A DNA stretch of 64,000 nucleotides from Sanderia malayensis (GCA_013076295.1 RQOL01000616.1:3810392-3874391); one strand, 5' to 3'; counted from the first letter of the stretch, positions 11,131-26,400 are shown. Numbers and translations: made by a program. The notes: generated by a model not told the origin, from the letters alone.

Positions 11131-11297
11131 CGCTCTACACGTGTATTGAGCACTGTTGAACGGTGTTTATCAAAATTATTACTATTATTATTATTGTTAT
11201 AACTGTATACATTATTGTTGTCATTAATAATAATAATACAACGCTCTACACATATGTGTATTGAGCTCTATTCAATGGTATTTGCTAAAAATTTTCC

Positions 11298-11335
<38 letters not shown>

Positions 11336-11345
11336 TATTTTAATT
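11131..11345. repeat. diverged direct duplication and TTA microsatellite
   Basis: cgctctacac followed by gtgtattgag occurs at 11131 and again, with a small insertion, at 11242; similarity continues for about 50 bp (ggtgttta/ggtatttgc-caaaaattatt/aaaaatttt). ataactgtatac also occurs before each copy (about 10989 and 11209). Copy A is interrupted by the fold-back element. A (TTA)n run follows copy B. Confidence 0.65.
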
Positions 11346-14300
11346 TAATTTAATTTTTTTTTTTTCAAATCGCAAATCGCCATTGGCATCTTTTTCTCAC
11401 AGCCTCTTTATGAGGAGAGGAAATGATTTTGGTGAATACTAAAGATCGATGTCGAGCGTCAAAACAGGCCTTTTCTAAAAATTTTAACGACTTGTACGGG
11501 TGAGTTTAGGATGCGTTTAATCTAAAAATTGAAGCTAGTTGATTAGGTTTTATTAGCTTCATGCCCTTATCGTTAGTTTCACGTTTAAGATTCAGAGCGT
11601 GGCTACAATATCCTGACTTGCTTCTTCAAATTAAGCTCTGTTCATCTTACTCATCATTTTGCTCTGCTGTTCTAGTTCTGTCTTGTCTTGTTCGGACTTA
11701 GAGGACTGTTCACTCTCCTCCACTGGTACCGTACCGGTTCCTTCCTTCCTCAACCTAAACTACTATTTACGGATCTACGTTTAGTCTCAGACAAAAATTT
11801 AACAACAATATAACGCTAACATTCAACACATGCCATGTCTGTTGTTGCTGTACTGTAAATTGCTTTTCACGATTATGATTATTATTATGATTTACATCAT
11901 AATCATCACAGTACGCCATTTTTGTCACTTTACAATCAATTGGTTAGCAGCAATACGTTCTGACTTGTAGCACTAGATGACTGAGATTTAAATGCAGCAA
12001 TTTATTTAATAACATTAAATATGCACGAGATTAGAATAGTGAGGTTCTAAGAGGCAGGTGTTTTGTTAAGAACTATTTCAATGCACAATTCTAACTATAC
12101 TCTCCATATGTCAGTTGAATGAATGCTTTGTTGCATGGTGGTTTCCTCAGTGGAATATTTTTATAAAGATGATCTTGTTTATTTTCACCTAGCTGCACCC
12201 AAATTCATAGCAGAGACGATAGATTGTATGTTGCTGTGATTTCTTTCCTCCATTGGCTTTAAAACGAAAGGAAATCATTGCAGTAAGTACACAACTACTA
12301 CTTTTTTGCTTGTTCTGCTAAGTGTAGGTTTAATTTCATTGACCCACTTACGTGCATGAGTTGTTGTTGAAGACTCTCCCAGCTTTAGTGTTTATTCTGC
12401 TTAATCTTGCAAGCAAATGAAGTACACCTTGCTATTCTGTTTATATGTTCTTTTCCCCTGCGACGTGTGCTTGTGTCAGGATGTTAAATTGTGGAATTAA
12501 CGGCGTTGAAATTTACGATGCACTATCGAGATTATGCACGACAACCCCGGCGCATCAATTCGGCTACAACTGCTTTTGTGCATGTGAATATTTACCGCTT
12601 TCAAATCTATTATGATTGTCATATGGTGTTCGAATAGGAAGTTCGAATTTCGAGTTTAACATACGAGAATAGGCTCTCTCAGTGCAACACCGCACTGTTC
12701 GTTGAATATTGGACCTCACCTTAGCAAGGTATAATCGCTGAAAACGTCTTGGGCGTGGTACATCCTACTTCATTTAACCACGCAATAATTTTCTATCATT
12801 CTTTGTTAAATACTCCTCGTAATGCATTGAAATTTGCTTTGGCGTATTATTGCCACACTCAGTTTTGATTGCAAGCGAAGATTCTCAGCTGAATTTGAGG
12901 ATTTGCTGAAGACATTCGTTTGTGAATGAGCCGACTTTATCTCATTCTTTGTGGAAATGCGTCGATTTTTTGGGCTTCTTTAGTCGGATGATCTACACTC
13001 GTGTTCATTATCAACTTGATTTAAATCCTACAGCTGTTCTTTGTGAGTGTCTGACACTGTGATTTCTGTGATTTCACTGAAGAAAGTCTTTGCGCGTGTT
13101 TTACAACTATCTTTTCACGTTTAGATTTGATAAAACTATTTTAAGTTATTGAGTTATTGTACTCATATTGAGATTCGAAGACTTCTTTTCAGCTGCCGGT
13201 CACAGATTCGCTCGGTTCACGACTATTTGAAGTGCTTATCTGTTGATTGCAGAAGTCGATTCAATTTCCATATCATCTAGGCTCTTGAAAAGATATTCTG
13301 ATTGATGAAAACACTGCTTCCTATTTACCATGCGATAAATAGAAGCTGTATTTTTAGAAGTTGATGAACATACATGTCGAATACATTAGGTGTATTTTAA
13401 GGTGTATGGATAAATACAAGAACGTGTTCAGCATTCAGGCTATTGTCTTATCACTGAATGCCATATAGTTTTAGACGCCATAGGGGAGATAAGAATCAGG
13501 TTTTGATGGTTTATTGAGATCGTCGATCGAGTCAACTGAACGCTTGCTATTGCACGCACGAAATGCTCTCAGCTATCCTCCATGTTGAATATATAATGAA
13601 TGGGTCGCTTGTTCTGTGCTAGAAGTTGAATGCAGTCGGATTTGAGAATGCAGTTGTGCAGAAACATAGTTTCTGTTGTTGCTAATTGGACTAGCTAATT
13701 GAACCCACACTGAGTAATATTAATAATTGTCGTATTTTTAGCTATCCAGCATGACTTTATAATTACGTAAAATAAGATATGATTGTTTGCAAGTGGTTGA
13801 AGCTGTGCTTGTCAGAAAAAGAGCATATGTGTCCCGTTGATATGAATTGTTTGAATATTTGAATATTTCCACAGCCATTAAGTTTCACCATGCCGTGTTT
13901 TTTGCATTTCGCATTCTATTGCAATATGCAAACATTCATTTGTTGCACGGATTAAACCTGTTGAGTTCTTTACTCCTCGTCTGAATGCCAGAGACAGATA
14001 CCAGTAAATGTCACCTTGGAAAACCTTGCAAGCAATCGCAAATATGTAAACAGGAAGAACTGTTTACAGTACAGGACAAGACAAATTTTATGAGCTTCTT
14101 TTTTCGAAATCAGAATGCGAAAATAGAACGAGGATCTTATTCAAAATACCTACACATTCTTTGTATTTGTGGTTGGATTTTTCTCCCGGTAAGAAAATTT
14201 ATTCACCCGTTATATTTTTTATCTTTCTAGCAATAATAATCATAATCGTAATTTTCAATAACTTTTCTATGAGGTCGGTTAGTATCAATGTATTAAGTAG

Positions 14301-15358
14301 ATTTTGGAAGGGAATAAACCAAAAGTCGTGTTTTTAAAAAGGAAACTTGTTCAGCGAAATCACTTGAGCTCATTTAATTAAATGGATTGCTCCAAAGTAT
14401 CGGCAATTAAATTTAGCAGTTTGGTAAATCGATGTCTGCAAAACAGGCTTAAATATTATAGCTTGAAGATAAATTAAGTATCATGGCGTTTTTTGACCGG
14501 CCGTATTCATGGAGGCAGAAAGATTCTGTTGCATTTATTTAAATCTTTTTTTTTCGCTCCAACCTGTTGCGAGTTTTTAATTTATCTTCCTTTAGTTTTT
14601 CGAAGATATTATGTCAAGAATATTTTACATGCTGCAAGCATTACCTATCCAATGCATAGTTTCTAAATCGCACGAAACGACTTGAATGCTTTATTGATTT
14701 TAAACATTTTGTTTGTTTTTGTAGGTTGTTGGTGAATGTTTGTTGTTTATTTCTACGAGAAATTTAAGAATTGATTGAATGACTCGGTATTGTGCCAAAT
14801 AAAGTGGATTGAAATTGGGAATCCTTTAAGGTGATCGACGAAGCATGACAGCAGAAGAATGTGTACAATGTTGTTATTCGTGAATTGCAGTGAATAGCAG
14901 GTACTAACTACAATCACTCTTTATTTACTTTCGTTGTTTGCCATTGCTGTGTTACGTCATTGATTTGAGTCGCAGTCAATCTTGAGTTGTAGCTGTCATT
15001 TGAAAGTCGCAACATCTCGCGAAACCGCGAAACGTAAGACTCCGCACTCTGCTCTAATACCTATGTGCATCGTGTCAAATATGTAGGTGTATACCTTATC
15101 CTGTTGTTGTTTTAGTTCATTTTAATCCATAATTTTAAATTTAGCGTTCTGGACGAATATATTATTTCTCGAAATATTTGTCTGGATTTATATTAAGAGC
15201 TGTCTATTCAAAACGTTATCCTTTGAGGAGCCCTTGCTCTAATCGTTTTAAAGATTTTGTGCTTTGAAAATTGGAACCAATTTTCTAATCTGTTTGCTGA
15301 CTCGACCTTGGAATGCGTATCTATATGTAATTTAGTGTAACGAATACTCTTTGAAATA

Positions 15359-15399
15359 TATTCTTTGATATAGCTATATAATAGCTATATCAAAGAATA
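15359..15399. repeat. 19-bp perfect palindrome with 3-nt spacer
   Basis: Arms tattctttgatatagctat (15359-15377) and its exact reverse complement (15381-15399) flank ata. The palindrome is bracketed by direct copies of cgtatctatatgta (about 15316 and 15402), like a small insertion with flanking duplication. Confidence 0.85.
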
Positions 15400-17498
15400 C
15401 TCGTATCTATATGTAGTATGCGATGCGGAGCTATTAGTTTGTTTAGATTATAAGCCAATAATTTTTGTTTTTGGAATATTTTCACAACTCCCAGACCAGA
15501 CCAAACTTCGTGTTTTGTTGCCGTGGAGATTACTTGGGCAATTACATCATAATGAGGCTATTAGGTTAGTGAACGATATAATGCGATGATCGATTCGCCA
15601 GATAGAGACAGTGCCTGCAAAGGCTTTCAGTAATTTGTTCAATTTATTTTACCCACTCAACTTGTCATGTCCTTTACGTGTTCACATGTGGAGCAGTATG
15701 GTATAACGATTTAGTGAACCCTGGCTTTGTCTGTCTGAACTAACGAGAGTTTCAAAGGAGCTTTAATGAGCTCAGCAAGGAATGCAGCCAACGGCATCAA
15801 TCGCCTTTTGTTATCGTCTGGTAATTGATGCTGCAGAAGAGCATGCTGCATCTTGTACTAGAACAGAGTAGAGCAATTAGGAATATTGTGTAATCCGATC
15901 TTGAGATAAAGCCCGTTATCCGTAAGCAAAGAGCGTTCATATTCAAAGAGCAGATTACAAACAACTGTCATTGTTTGAAAATTTTTATTGATTAATTTGT
16001 CATTTCGTTACTGTTCATGCTCTATAGATCCACCCTTCAGACCATCTGAAAGATTAATTTTATCTGTTATATTTAATCATAGAATATTTGATGTTGTGTT
16101 TGTTAATACAGGTGCATTCTTTACTGAAATAAAATCAGCCGCACTTTCAGCCAGATCATCCATATAGTTAATTAAAATCTTCATTAGTTTTATGGACTTT
16201 AAATGCAAGAATCGATATTTTTGGATAAGACGTTTTCTTGCGAATGACTCAGGCTTGAAGTTCACTGCACAAATCGCTTAATTATAATTATCTTTAGTGA
16301 AATTATGAGACGGCGCACCCGACCGGCAACGAGTGTTGATATTTAAAGCCGCACGCTTGTAATCAGTATCGAGCGAATCGTAAGCTACTGCACGAGTATT
16401 ATTACATCGAACAGTGTATGTTGAGAGATATTGAAATACGCCAGTTGCCCAGAGGAATAAATAGGTATTGTCATTATTCATGTTATTATATCATTAATGC
16501 CATTAATGACAGATGCTTCTGGTTTTAATGCATGCAGAATGCTCGTTAAAATGTGATGTCAATAATACTGCGAATTAAGTAAAAAACAGAGAGTCAGCTA
16601 CAGATTTCATCTCTACAAACCTCTGTTTCGTGAATCTCAACTCACCATATTCATCTCTACTCACCATGTACGTAGCTAGCCATATTCATCTCTATGTTAT
16701 GTACTCAGTGCATTATGTACACGATGAGTTATGTGCATCACAGTATGTGTAGTATATGGTCGTGTTAGCGTAGGCTACGCATAGGAGAATATATTTGTTG
16801 ATGGCTAGTTGTTTTTGTCTGAAGCATCAGATATTGTGTTTGCTCGATGTTGTAAGCATGGATTTCGATGACAATATACGAAATGTTATGTTGTGTGTAT
16901 TGCTTGTTCTATTAAGTTGCACATTGTGGATGAAATAGTGGGCTGATGGGAATAGTGTCGGCTGGCCAAACTCAAGCTAAGCCTGTGTACAGGCTTTGTT
17001 GGCTGTATAGGCTTTGTTGGCTTTAACCATCTTCGTGCTTTCGTTTACAAAGACCCTTGAACGCCTTGCATTATACATTGGATTGGATATTGAACCAGGC
17101 TTTTTCATATGTTCTTTCTTATATTTGCATTCGTTTGAATCGATAGTTCAACAGAATGCAGTTGTGCTGTGTTGATTCGTGTTGGTATCAGCACCAATGT
17201 GTAGATCAGATGAATACGTCGTGTGGTATCAGGAAAGCAGCACGTTACTATGATTTATTTGGAAGAAGTTGCTTTTAATCACACTCTGTATGATTTTGCC
17301 ATGCCGAGGACATTGGTCGATCTCCCCTGTTGATTTTGATTTGGCATTGTCACTGGATTTGAGTCGGTGGTTAGATTAAACAGTTGTTACATCTATATTG
17401 TTCCATTGTTCGCTTAGTCCATTAGTTATTATGCTGGGCTAATAGACGGAGTTTTTGTGTGTGATTTTCGAACTAACGTGTCGAATTTGTTGCAGGCC

Positions 17499-20400
17499 AT
17501 GAGTGGAGTACCTTCGCAGCTGTTACTTGCAGTGGAAAATGGAGACATATCTGGTGTGATATTTTCGTTGGAGAATGGAGAGGACATAGAAAGGAGAGAC
17601 GCGGTATGTTTTATATTTACGTCAATGCTTCTAATCTTCTCCTATTCCAATCTATAAGTTACGTGACCACAAGTAAGACCTTGCCACAGAAAATGCATTG
17701 CAACGCATTACATTTCGTAGGCAAGGTATAGGATTGCGTGCTGAATACTTCCAAAGACAAATTGCCTTGTCTGTAGCATTCTTTTATTATTGCTACTGCT
17801 TGCTATCCCTGTTCAACTCCCAGCCTCCATACAGTAGTGAATTGTGGTCTAAATTGCTCAATCTAAAAAACAGTGCGGATTTATGTTCCTCTTGTATAGG
17901 CACAATTTATTAAGCACAACTTTCAGTGTAATATGCGACTGAAGCATTTGCCAAGCAGCTTTTTCGTTATAAATTATAGCTTTATGCTTTGTGCTATTTA
18001 GTATTGATAACTTCACCCATTATGTTCATACGATAGGGTTCTATACATATAAACAGCTCAAGGGAATTTTTCTCTTTGCGCAATCACTTCATTAAAAACG
18101 AGCAAAACCTTGAGAATACATTGCCAAGGTCGTTTGACCTTAGCAATGACGAAATATCAGCTGTTGCATAAACCCTATTGTGTATTAACAGTTGAAATTA
18201 TTACTCAATAACGCAATGGACCCAGATGTTTAAACCTTTCAATTAAGGGATTGCCGTGTGAAGGCGTCGTACTTGTATTGTTCCTCTACAATGATTTGAC
18301 ATCTATATTGTAGTCCAAGCTGTTATCAGTAGGCCGTCTTGTAAGCAATTTGAAAATTAAACATCGTTCGTATTAGTAATGTTATTATTTACTTGGTTTT
18401 TCTCCACAGAATGGACAGACTGCACTGATTGTAGCAGCGGAAAAGGGAAGCTGCAGAATTATCAAAGAATTGTTGGACAGAAATGCAAATGTCAACGCCA
18501 GAGACGAGGTGACTAGAAGAGTTTTCTTTATCTTAAATCATTGAGCTCATTGAGTCGGGTTGAATCGATACCAGCCTCGCTTTCGGGATGAATAATAAGA
18601 CTTGCTAATGGAGAGGTAATAGTATTGTGATGTATAAACAAACTTTTGGCTTGAAATTCATTGACACGTTGCAATGGTTTTACAGACCAAGTCAAAATTG
18701 TGCACTTTGTTTGGTTTCTACTAAACATAAAAGCTATTTTTCACGACTCGAAACCTTTTCACAAACTAAGGAGCCAAGCTAAAGTCCATTTTGGCTTGGA
18801 AGACCGAACTGCTTTAGTAGTCAAGGAACCTCTCAAGATTTTATATGGCTTCGTTATCAATGCAATGCTCGCTTTGAAACAGCCAAAGATTTTATTATAG
18901 CTCCAAGTCACTAGGAGTATACCAAAGCATTTTAATTTCAATTTAGTGGAAGATCCACTGACAAACATCAGCAGCCCTATTTAGTAGTCAATCAAAACTC
19001 TACGGTCTGCATTAAAAACATCAACAATCTGTGGTCGTCGTGGTCTGCTTTCCTCCAATGTCTATACGATAACAGTGATCAAGGTTTTATGAGGTATTTT
19101 CAAACTAACATCATCGTATTAATGTTTGAAGAGCGATTTAATCAATTCTTAACTGTAAAGCATGTCTTGGAATTGTTCCGAATTGATAAAATAGATGTGG
19201 TTTCAGTGACCAGCTACTTATTTGCAAGAACACATGCTCATGGGAATATTGATGAAAATCTATTTCATTATTTATTGCTTTGGCATGCTCAATTATGCAA
19301 GCTGTATTATAAACGAGTTCGTTTATAGTCCCGAAGTGCGTCTATGAACTGTTGCTGTTTGTAACTTTGTAAGATCCGATTGTGAGCCTCGTTGTATTTG
19401 CTGCAACGCATATCAAGCAATTTGGATTCCCAGTGTGTCAATGATTGTTTCTGTGATTAATAAAAAATTTCTGGATGTTAATTAACAATGCTTCTCTTGT
19501 AGGATGGATGGACAGCCCTTATTGCTTCATGTAAGGAAGGCTTTCCAGATATCGTTGCAATGTTGCTTGATTCTGGAGCCAAACACAATATAGCGGATAT
19601 GGTATGCATTTGCCCCTTACTTTCTTTTCGTTCACACTCTATTTTATGCTATGCTTATCAAGCGAAGACTAGTGATTACCGCGTGGCTCGAATAGCAACT
19701 GTCATGACCAGTTATCAATTAGTTTTAATGGTTTTTGTTGTACTTTCACCAGTGTTATATTCGTTATTCTGGATCTTATTACAGTGTGTCTATCTGGATC
19801 TTATCTGGATCTAACTGTGTGCTCTAACTATGATGAATGACCATAGAATGATAATGTTGTTACTCGAGTTGGTTTCGTTATCGTTTCAAATACATTGTTT
19901 ACATCTTCAGGGTGGCTGGACTCCACTTGTTTGGGCATCTTACAAAGGAAACTGTCAGGTTGTCAAAGAGCTTTTACAGTATGGAGCTGACCCCAATGAA
20001 AGGGGCCAGGTTAGTGTACTATTCTTGCTCTAACAGCAACCTTCTTCAAACTTAAAACTGTGCTATTTCGAATTTAGACCAGGCAACATAGCAACGGTCA
20101 TTAAGCACGTTATTTTATCAGTATAAGATCTCTCACATAGTGTATCAGATGCTCTTTGCTGGAAAAAAGCATTATTGCCTGATATTTTTATGCCAGATGC
20201 TTCATGGCATGCGAATAAAGCTCGTGTTTGGGGTGCAATACAGTGAATCGCTATTTTTTTCTTGCTAGCATAACATGACAGCTCTGATCTGGGCTTCAGG
20301 ACGAGGCCACACCGGAGTAGTCAGGGAGCTTCTTGAAGGTGGTGCAAGAGCCGAGATTGCTGACAAGGTATGATTGCTTTTTACTAAGCTAAACCTGTTC

Positions 20401-23400
20401 CCCTCTAGAAGGAGCAATCGTAGAGCTCCGCAGAGACTCTGTATATGAGTGGGCGCGCGTGTGTGTATGGGCTTGGCTTAATTACGTATTGTATCCATAG
20501 TGATGTCTGGCAGCACCTGTTCACATAATCAGACGTTTGTTTCTCTCTCCCTCTCTGCACTCAAATATTTTCGAATTTTGAACTGACTCTAATTCAAAGA
20601 AACTGTAGTTTAATAAGTATATTTTAGAAATTCGGACCATGATATTGCGAATAGCCAGGTGCTTAAGCCGACATAAAAAGCAAATGCGGATAAAACATTG
20701 ATGAATTGTTTTGAGTGATATGCAGAGATCTTCACCTTATGTTAATTGACTTTGTTCAAATAACTACGTTTCGGTTTAAGTGCTCTATTAGCGAAAGACA
20801 GATTTCTCATTTGACCGTCCAAACTCTAAGAATTATTTTTACGCACGAGCTGGGTAAATGACAACGTAACGAGAAGCTAAAGTTCCTCACTTGATTGCAT
20901 TTTGATTTAATTCTACAATGGAGCATAAGGGAATTTCCGTTTTACTTTGTTAATAGCTTAATCTAACGCGAGAGTTCCGAATCAAATTATTATGACTACA
21001 GTGTTGGTAATCAAACATAATTCCGTATTTGTCAGCATTCAATGCGCTGTCTTATTGTGTATTAACATTTGCATCGTATGCAAATTAACATTAGCAGCTG
21101 TGTTATATAATCATCTACTGAATATTCATGCTCGTCCTGGATTTTCAAGGCATTTTCAAGTCCACCTAACAATGCTTTTGTAAGTGCCACCAATGACATC
21201 GATATTCAGTAATATTGCATAGGCTGTGCAGTATAATACCCTTTTTGGTATGGCGTTCTTTCTTTTAAACCCGACATTTTCTTTATCTAGACCATGCATT
21301 AGTGGACTAGTTGTATATGGTATTTTGATGCATAAGTGGAGTTTTAAGTATTTATTATTTGCTTTCGTTTAGTACGGTACAACTGCATTGATATGGGCGT
21401 GTCGTAAAGGCCACCTGGACGTAGCTAAACTGCTAATTGTAGATGGGGCTGACATCAACAGTGTTGGAACTGTAAGTATTGCTCCTTCACAGGTTTTTGT
21501 ATCTTCTCCTGCAGTTGTATTTGCCTGCGATGCAGCATCCAACGACTTCTTTTACAACTACTAATCCTTATTATTTAATCCTTTAACTGGCATCACTGTG
21601 ATTTTCAAGATTCTTTTCTCTTCTAATTTATAACATTCATTGGTTTTTATTTTTCACAGCATGGCTGGACTCCTTTGATAATGGCTTCAAAAGGAGGCTT
21701 TGTTAATGTGGTCGATCTTATTCTGGAAAGACATCCAAATGTGAACCTAGTTGATCAGGTAATCTGCCTATTAAAATTCAAGCAAGTACCTGGCTAAGAG
21801 TTTTAGTTTTAATTCTTGATTTTAATGTCAGTCTTAATTTTTCACGACATTCCATAAGAGGTTTAGGGAAAACTGAAAAGTTTCCATTGCTTTGATAGAC
21901 TTTTGAGGTTTCACTGTCTGGTCAAAGACAGATAATTTTTTGCTGGTGTATGGTGACACTGCGATGTCACCTAATTATGTACTTTCCTTCTGGCTTTACG
22001 TTGCTTGGAATTAGTCTCATAGATCATACACCTTCTGCGTTGCTTCTATTTTTTCAAGCAAGATTTAATCGTAGCCTTTATGTGGATATAATGTAATGAA
22101 TAATTTATTTTGTTTCATTCTTTATAGGATGGAAGATCCGCTCTTACATGGGCTTCCAAAGGTGGCCACGAGGCTACAGTTCGAGCTCTTCTCAATCACG
22201 GTGTTTATCTTAACATGCCAGACAAGGTAAGCCAACATATAATGCGAAATTAAACAATCATTGACATGACTTAGCTTATTCTATTACAATCATCTCTGAT
22301 TTAACCTGTCATGAGAACACTAAGTAAATTATGGCAATTTGAAGCAATAAACACAAGATCTTCATTTTACAATTCCCATCCATCCATCAATAGGCTATTC
22401 TTTAAAATGCAACCAAGCTTTTCCATCAGTGCCATGTTTTGGGATGATTTACCAAATCAGGTCGACTCAGTTAAAGCAATGACACCAGATATACTACCTT
22501 CTATATTCGATGATAGCATACTTTTTATAATACCATTTGCTGATTTTATTTGCTTATTTATTCAGCACGGAGACACTCCGCTAATTTTGGCAGCTAAAGA
22601 AGGCCATTCTGCTGTTGTGAAGGCATTGCTCTCAAGATATGCAGATCTGGAGCTGACAGATTCGGTTAGTCGATTTGATTTATCATTTATTCCTATCTAC
22701 ACGATTTATTCTGTCCCTCGGAAAAGTAAAAAGGCCAAACGGAAGCGCGTTTAGAGAGACAATGTGATTTGTCACGGGCTTGGAAGTATTCTAATGATCT
22801 TGTTTATCCCAAGTGAATATCCTGTTGATTCAAAATGCTAACTACCTTACGATTGGCGCGGATGCTTGGGCTTCATTATACAACACTATTGTTCTAAAGC
22901 TATGGATTTTCTTAATACTCAGTGTTTGTGAGGTCTTCAGATTCGTGTCGTGAAAGGAAGGCTGGTTGTAGTCTTTTCTTTTTATAAGCATTTAAGACTA
23001 AGCGAAGCACAGAAGGCTCAAAAGTCCATAAAAAGATTACGACAAGATTTTGCATGACAAGGATTGAATGTCTTGCCCTTCCAAAACAACAATGCGATTA
23101 TCATTCTTTGGAATGTCATTTTTGGTAATCCGTTGATCGTAGTCGGGCCTTTTAGTATACCAGATCCCTTTAAGAATTCTCAAAACAACAGCCTGGTATT
23201 AATGTACCCTTGTGCACTTGGGATTCAAGGCTTGTTCATCGTGAAACATGTTTACAATTTGCCTCGACAAGACGTTACCAACAGTTGCAATCCTGATTGA
23301 CTGGAGCTTGGATTGATTTATCGTGTTGTTGTTGTTGTTATAGGGTAAGCATTGGTATATTGTAATCTTCATTACATCGCCGATTGTTCTATCCAAAATA

Positions 23401-26400
23401 TCCCTAATCAATTTCAACTGCTTTGAGGTTTCATTGCTGAGCAAATTACAGATAAGACTACAGCAAACTAACTCAAAGTAGTCTACCCTTGGATTATGCC
23501 CTACTTAAAGCGATAGACCATGCTTATTGATATATCAGAGTACTGGTAAATTCAATACCAGATGTAGCAGTATGTAAATTGTTGAATTGAAAGTCGTACA
23601 TGTATCTGAGAGGCGATATTGAAATTGTTCTATGCACAGGCTAATCTGGATGATTTAAAAAGTGAAGCCAATAGTACAACACGAACCGCGTTGATTCCAT
23701 TAAACACAACAATAGCGCGTACTGAACACTGAATCGAAATGAAAATGACAGCTGCAATTGTCATGGTCACGTGATTGTAGCTAATTAAAATTCGGCCAAT
23801 GTCTGTAATCCGTCTAAAATTGTTGGCAACCTTCTTGAGACTAGAAACAGACCAACATTCCGATGCTTGCTAAATTTGTGGTTCTCAGATCATGGCAATG
23901 TCAGTATTTTTTTATCGGTTCTAGCTGGGAATTTTAATATTCCATTTGTTGTGCTCTGCAAAATTAATGTACTAATCGTCGTTGCGAATTCTCGCCGTTG
24001 CATGAATAATTGATTATTGAAATCTTTTGATCAAAGTCTGATCAATTTCGAGCATTTTACTCCACGGTGCGAAGAAGAAATGCTTTTGTGATCGACCATT
24101 ATTGTGTGCTGCATTGCTCTATCGTCTACTGATGTTAACTGCAGAATGAGATATTTGTGATTTTGTATGGCAAGTCTATTGTAGAGGAAGATTGAAACGT
24201 GTTTTGCGACGCTTGTATACCGTTTAAGAGAGACGTAACCAGACCAGGTTTATGTATAATATTAAATTGATCAATTTGATTGATACGAGGAGCGCTACTG
24301 ACCTTTTGAGGAGATCCCAACTGAATTGGGCCACACTGTGATATACATATAGTAATTCAATGTAGAAATTAACAGGCGAATTTGATCTGCTCTTATTCAA
24401 TCAACTGCCTTGAAGGTCATTGCTCTAAGCATTATTACATCATCGACTCGTGTTAATTGTGAATGATTAAGCCAATGCTGTGTGCAAAGCAATGTGTCAT
24501 TCTTATAGAAACACTGAACAGTCTATCATATTGATTTTTATACTGACTTGCTGAGATTCGCCAATGCTTATTGTGTACATTTGAATGTCTAACAGTTTCT
24601 TGTGTGTTTCTTCTTTAGGATGGAAAAACTGCTCTCTACCAAGCTGTGGAGAGAGGGCACGTAGAGAGTGTTAGAGAATTATTGGCTGCCGGTGCTAGAA
24701 CAGACAATACAAACAAGGTAGGGCCTGTTTTAGCACATGTTTATGCAATGAGATATTGCCGATGCTGTATGGCATGATTCTACTTGTTTCATTCATTATT
24801 CACAAGGATATTTGTCACGCAATTGCGTCTCCTTATCGTATTTTTAATCAGGTTTGCTTTAAGCGTTTGATTCGGAAGGGTAAAGAGTTTCTTCAGCTTC
24901 TTCTATCATTATTGTGCTAGTAAATGATGTCGTCATCTACTGCTACTATTTGTTTCATATTCAAAGCTCGTGTGAAACAATTCTAATCTTTCTGCGTCGG
25001 AAAGCAGATCTTGATGGATTATAACTGAGTTTTGATGTAACTCACGATGCTTCCTTTTAGTAATTCTAATTAATTACAACGTGAATGACACGACAACGAG
25101 AAGTTACCTTATTACTTGACCTGACGTAAGGACTAGCTGAATTTTCTTCCAAATTAATAGAATTAGTAGTATCTATTGTCAGTTATCAATAATAGTGTTA
25201 AAATTGCTTATGCTTTTGGGAGAGTGATGATATGTTCCCTTAAGCAGATGTGACCTAGAACATCGAAACTTTGTATTGCGATACCATGTATGTATCGAGC
25301 TGTGCATAGTTAATATGGTTAATTGAGCCTTTCGCATCGCAGTTTCACGTTTTGTTTCCTATTCGGAATATTGAAATAAGTTAGCTTGAAGGCACACATT
25401 GACCCACACCCCTGCATGTTATTGTGCACCTGCTGTGTGCGTGTGTAAGCGGATAAAGGCATCTTTTACCACTATCCTATTTATCGATATGCAAGCAGTA
25501 AGCTTTGATTTGATCGACGAAGTTCTCGCTATATTTAAAGAATAAATACTAAGCATGATACAGCTAATGTGGTTTGCCAGACATTCTGCTTTCTGTAGAT
25601 ACGTTGCAAAAGCGTGGGACGCGTGGGCTCCTTCTATAATGGCGGTCTTCTATTCAATAGATTGGGATGTTTATTAATAAACGCAACAGTAATCTTTGAA
25701 TGAACAACTACTATATTTAATTCTACTTGAATGACAAGAAACTTTCTCTCTTAGAACTTTAGTTAGTATTTTAATTGATACATGGTTTACAGGACTCAAC
25801 AGGTTTATCACTGTTATATGATTCAATGATTCGATGATTCAATGATCCAGTGATTCGATGATTTAACTATCCAATTATTAAATGATCCAATGATTCGATG
25901 ATCCAATGATTCATTGATTCAATTAAAAATACTTTTAATCATCTATCCATTAAAGTTTAAATTTCAAAACAATGTTTCACAAATTTCACTACAAGTTGTA
26001 GAATACGTTATTAGACCTGTAGATATACTGTAAGAATTACTGATAACCATTTGCAGATGAATGCAATTTTTCATGCCAGGGCAGTGGCTTTTTCCAATCT
26101 TTCTCCATCAATGGGTTCATATATTCCTCCTTAATCATTGCTCCATAGACCTTGTAGACCTTGTATACTCTTACTTAAACTCGCATTTAAGTTCAGTTAG
26201 GTGCTCTGTGCTGTATCTATTTACTAACATACACGAAAGCCTATTGATGTACACATCAATATGATGTATTCACCCAAATTTGTATTTGACAACAGGCCTT
26301 GCCAGAAGCCTTGATTTCAATCAAAACATCAACGTCTTTTGAGAATTTGTTTGCAAATGTCGATACAGACCTCCTGTCTTGTGTTTATGACACGCCTCTG

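Larger units (their letters stand above)
10931..17498. other. long non-coding region between MFSD8 and KIDINS220 coding start
   Basis: No gene is supported in 6.5 kb. Contents: a fold-back element (10994-11130), a diverged direct duplication (11131 and 11242), a TTA microsatellite (11298-11334), a 19-bp perfect palindrome (15359-15399) and short AT-rich repeats. A splice acceptor with a CTAAC branch-like site lies at 17494-17495, four bases before the KIDINS220 ATG, so at least one untranslated KIDINS220 exon and its promoter should lie in here. I could not place it. The 81-codon ORF at 13985-14230 has no recognisable features. Confidence 0.6.

Noticed and set aside
13985..14230. 81-codon ORF in the long intergenic region
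   Set aside because: No recognisable features, no splice partner identified and no codon pattern like the neighbours.
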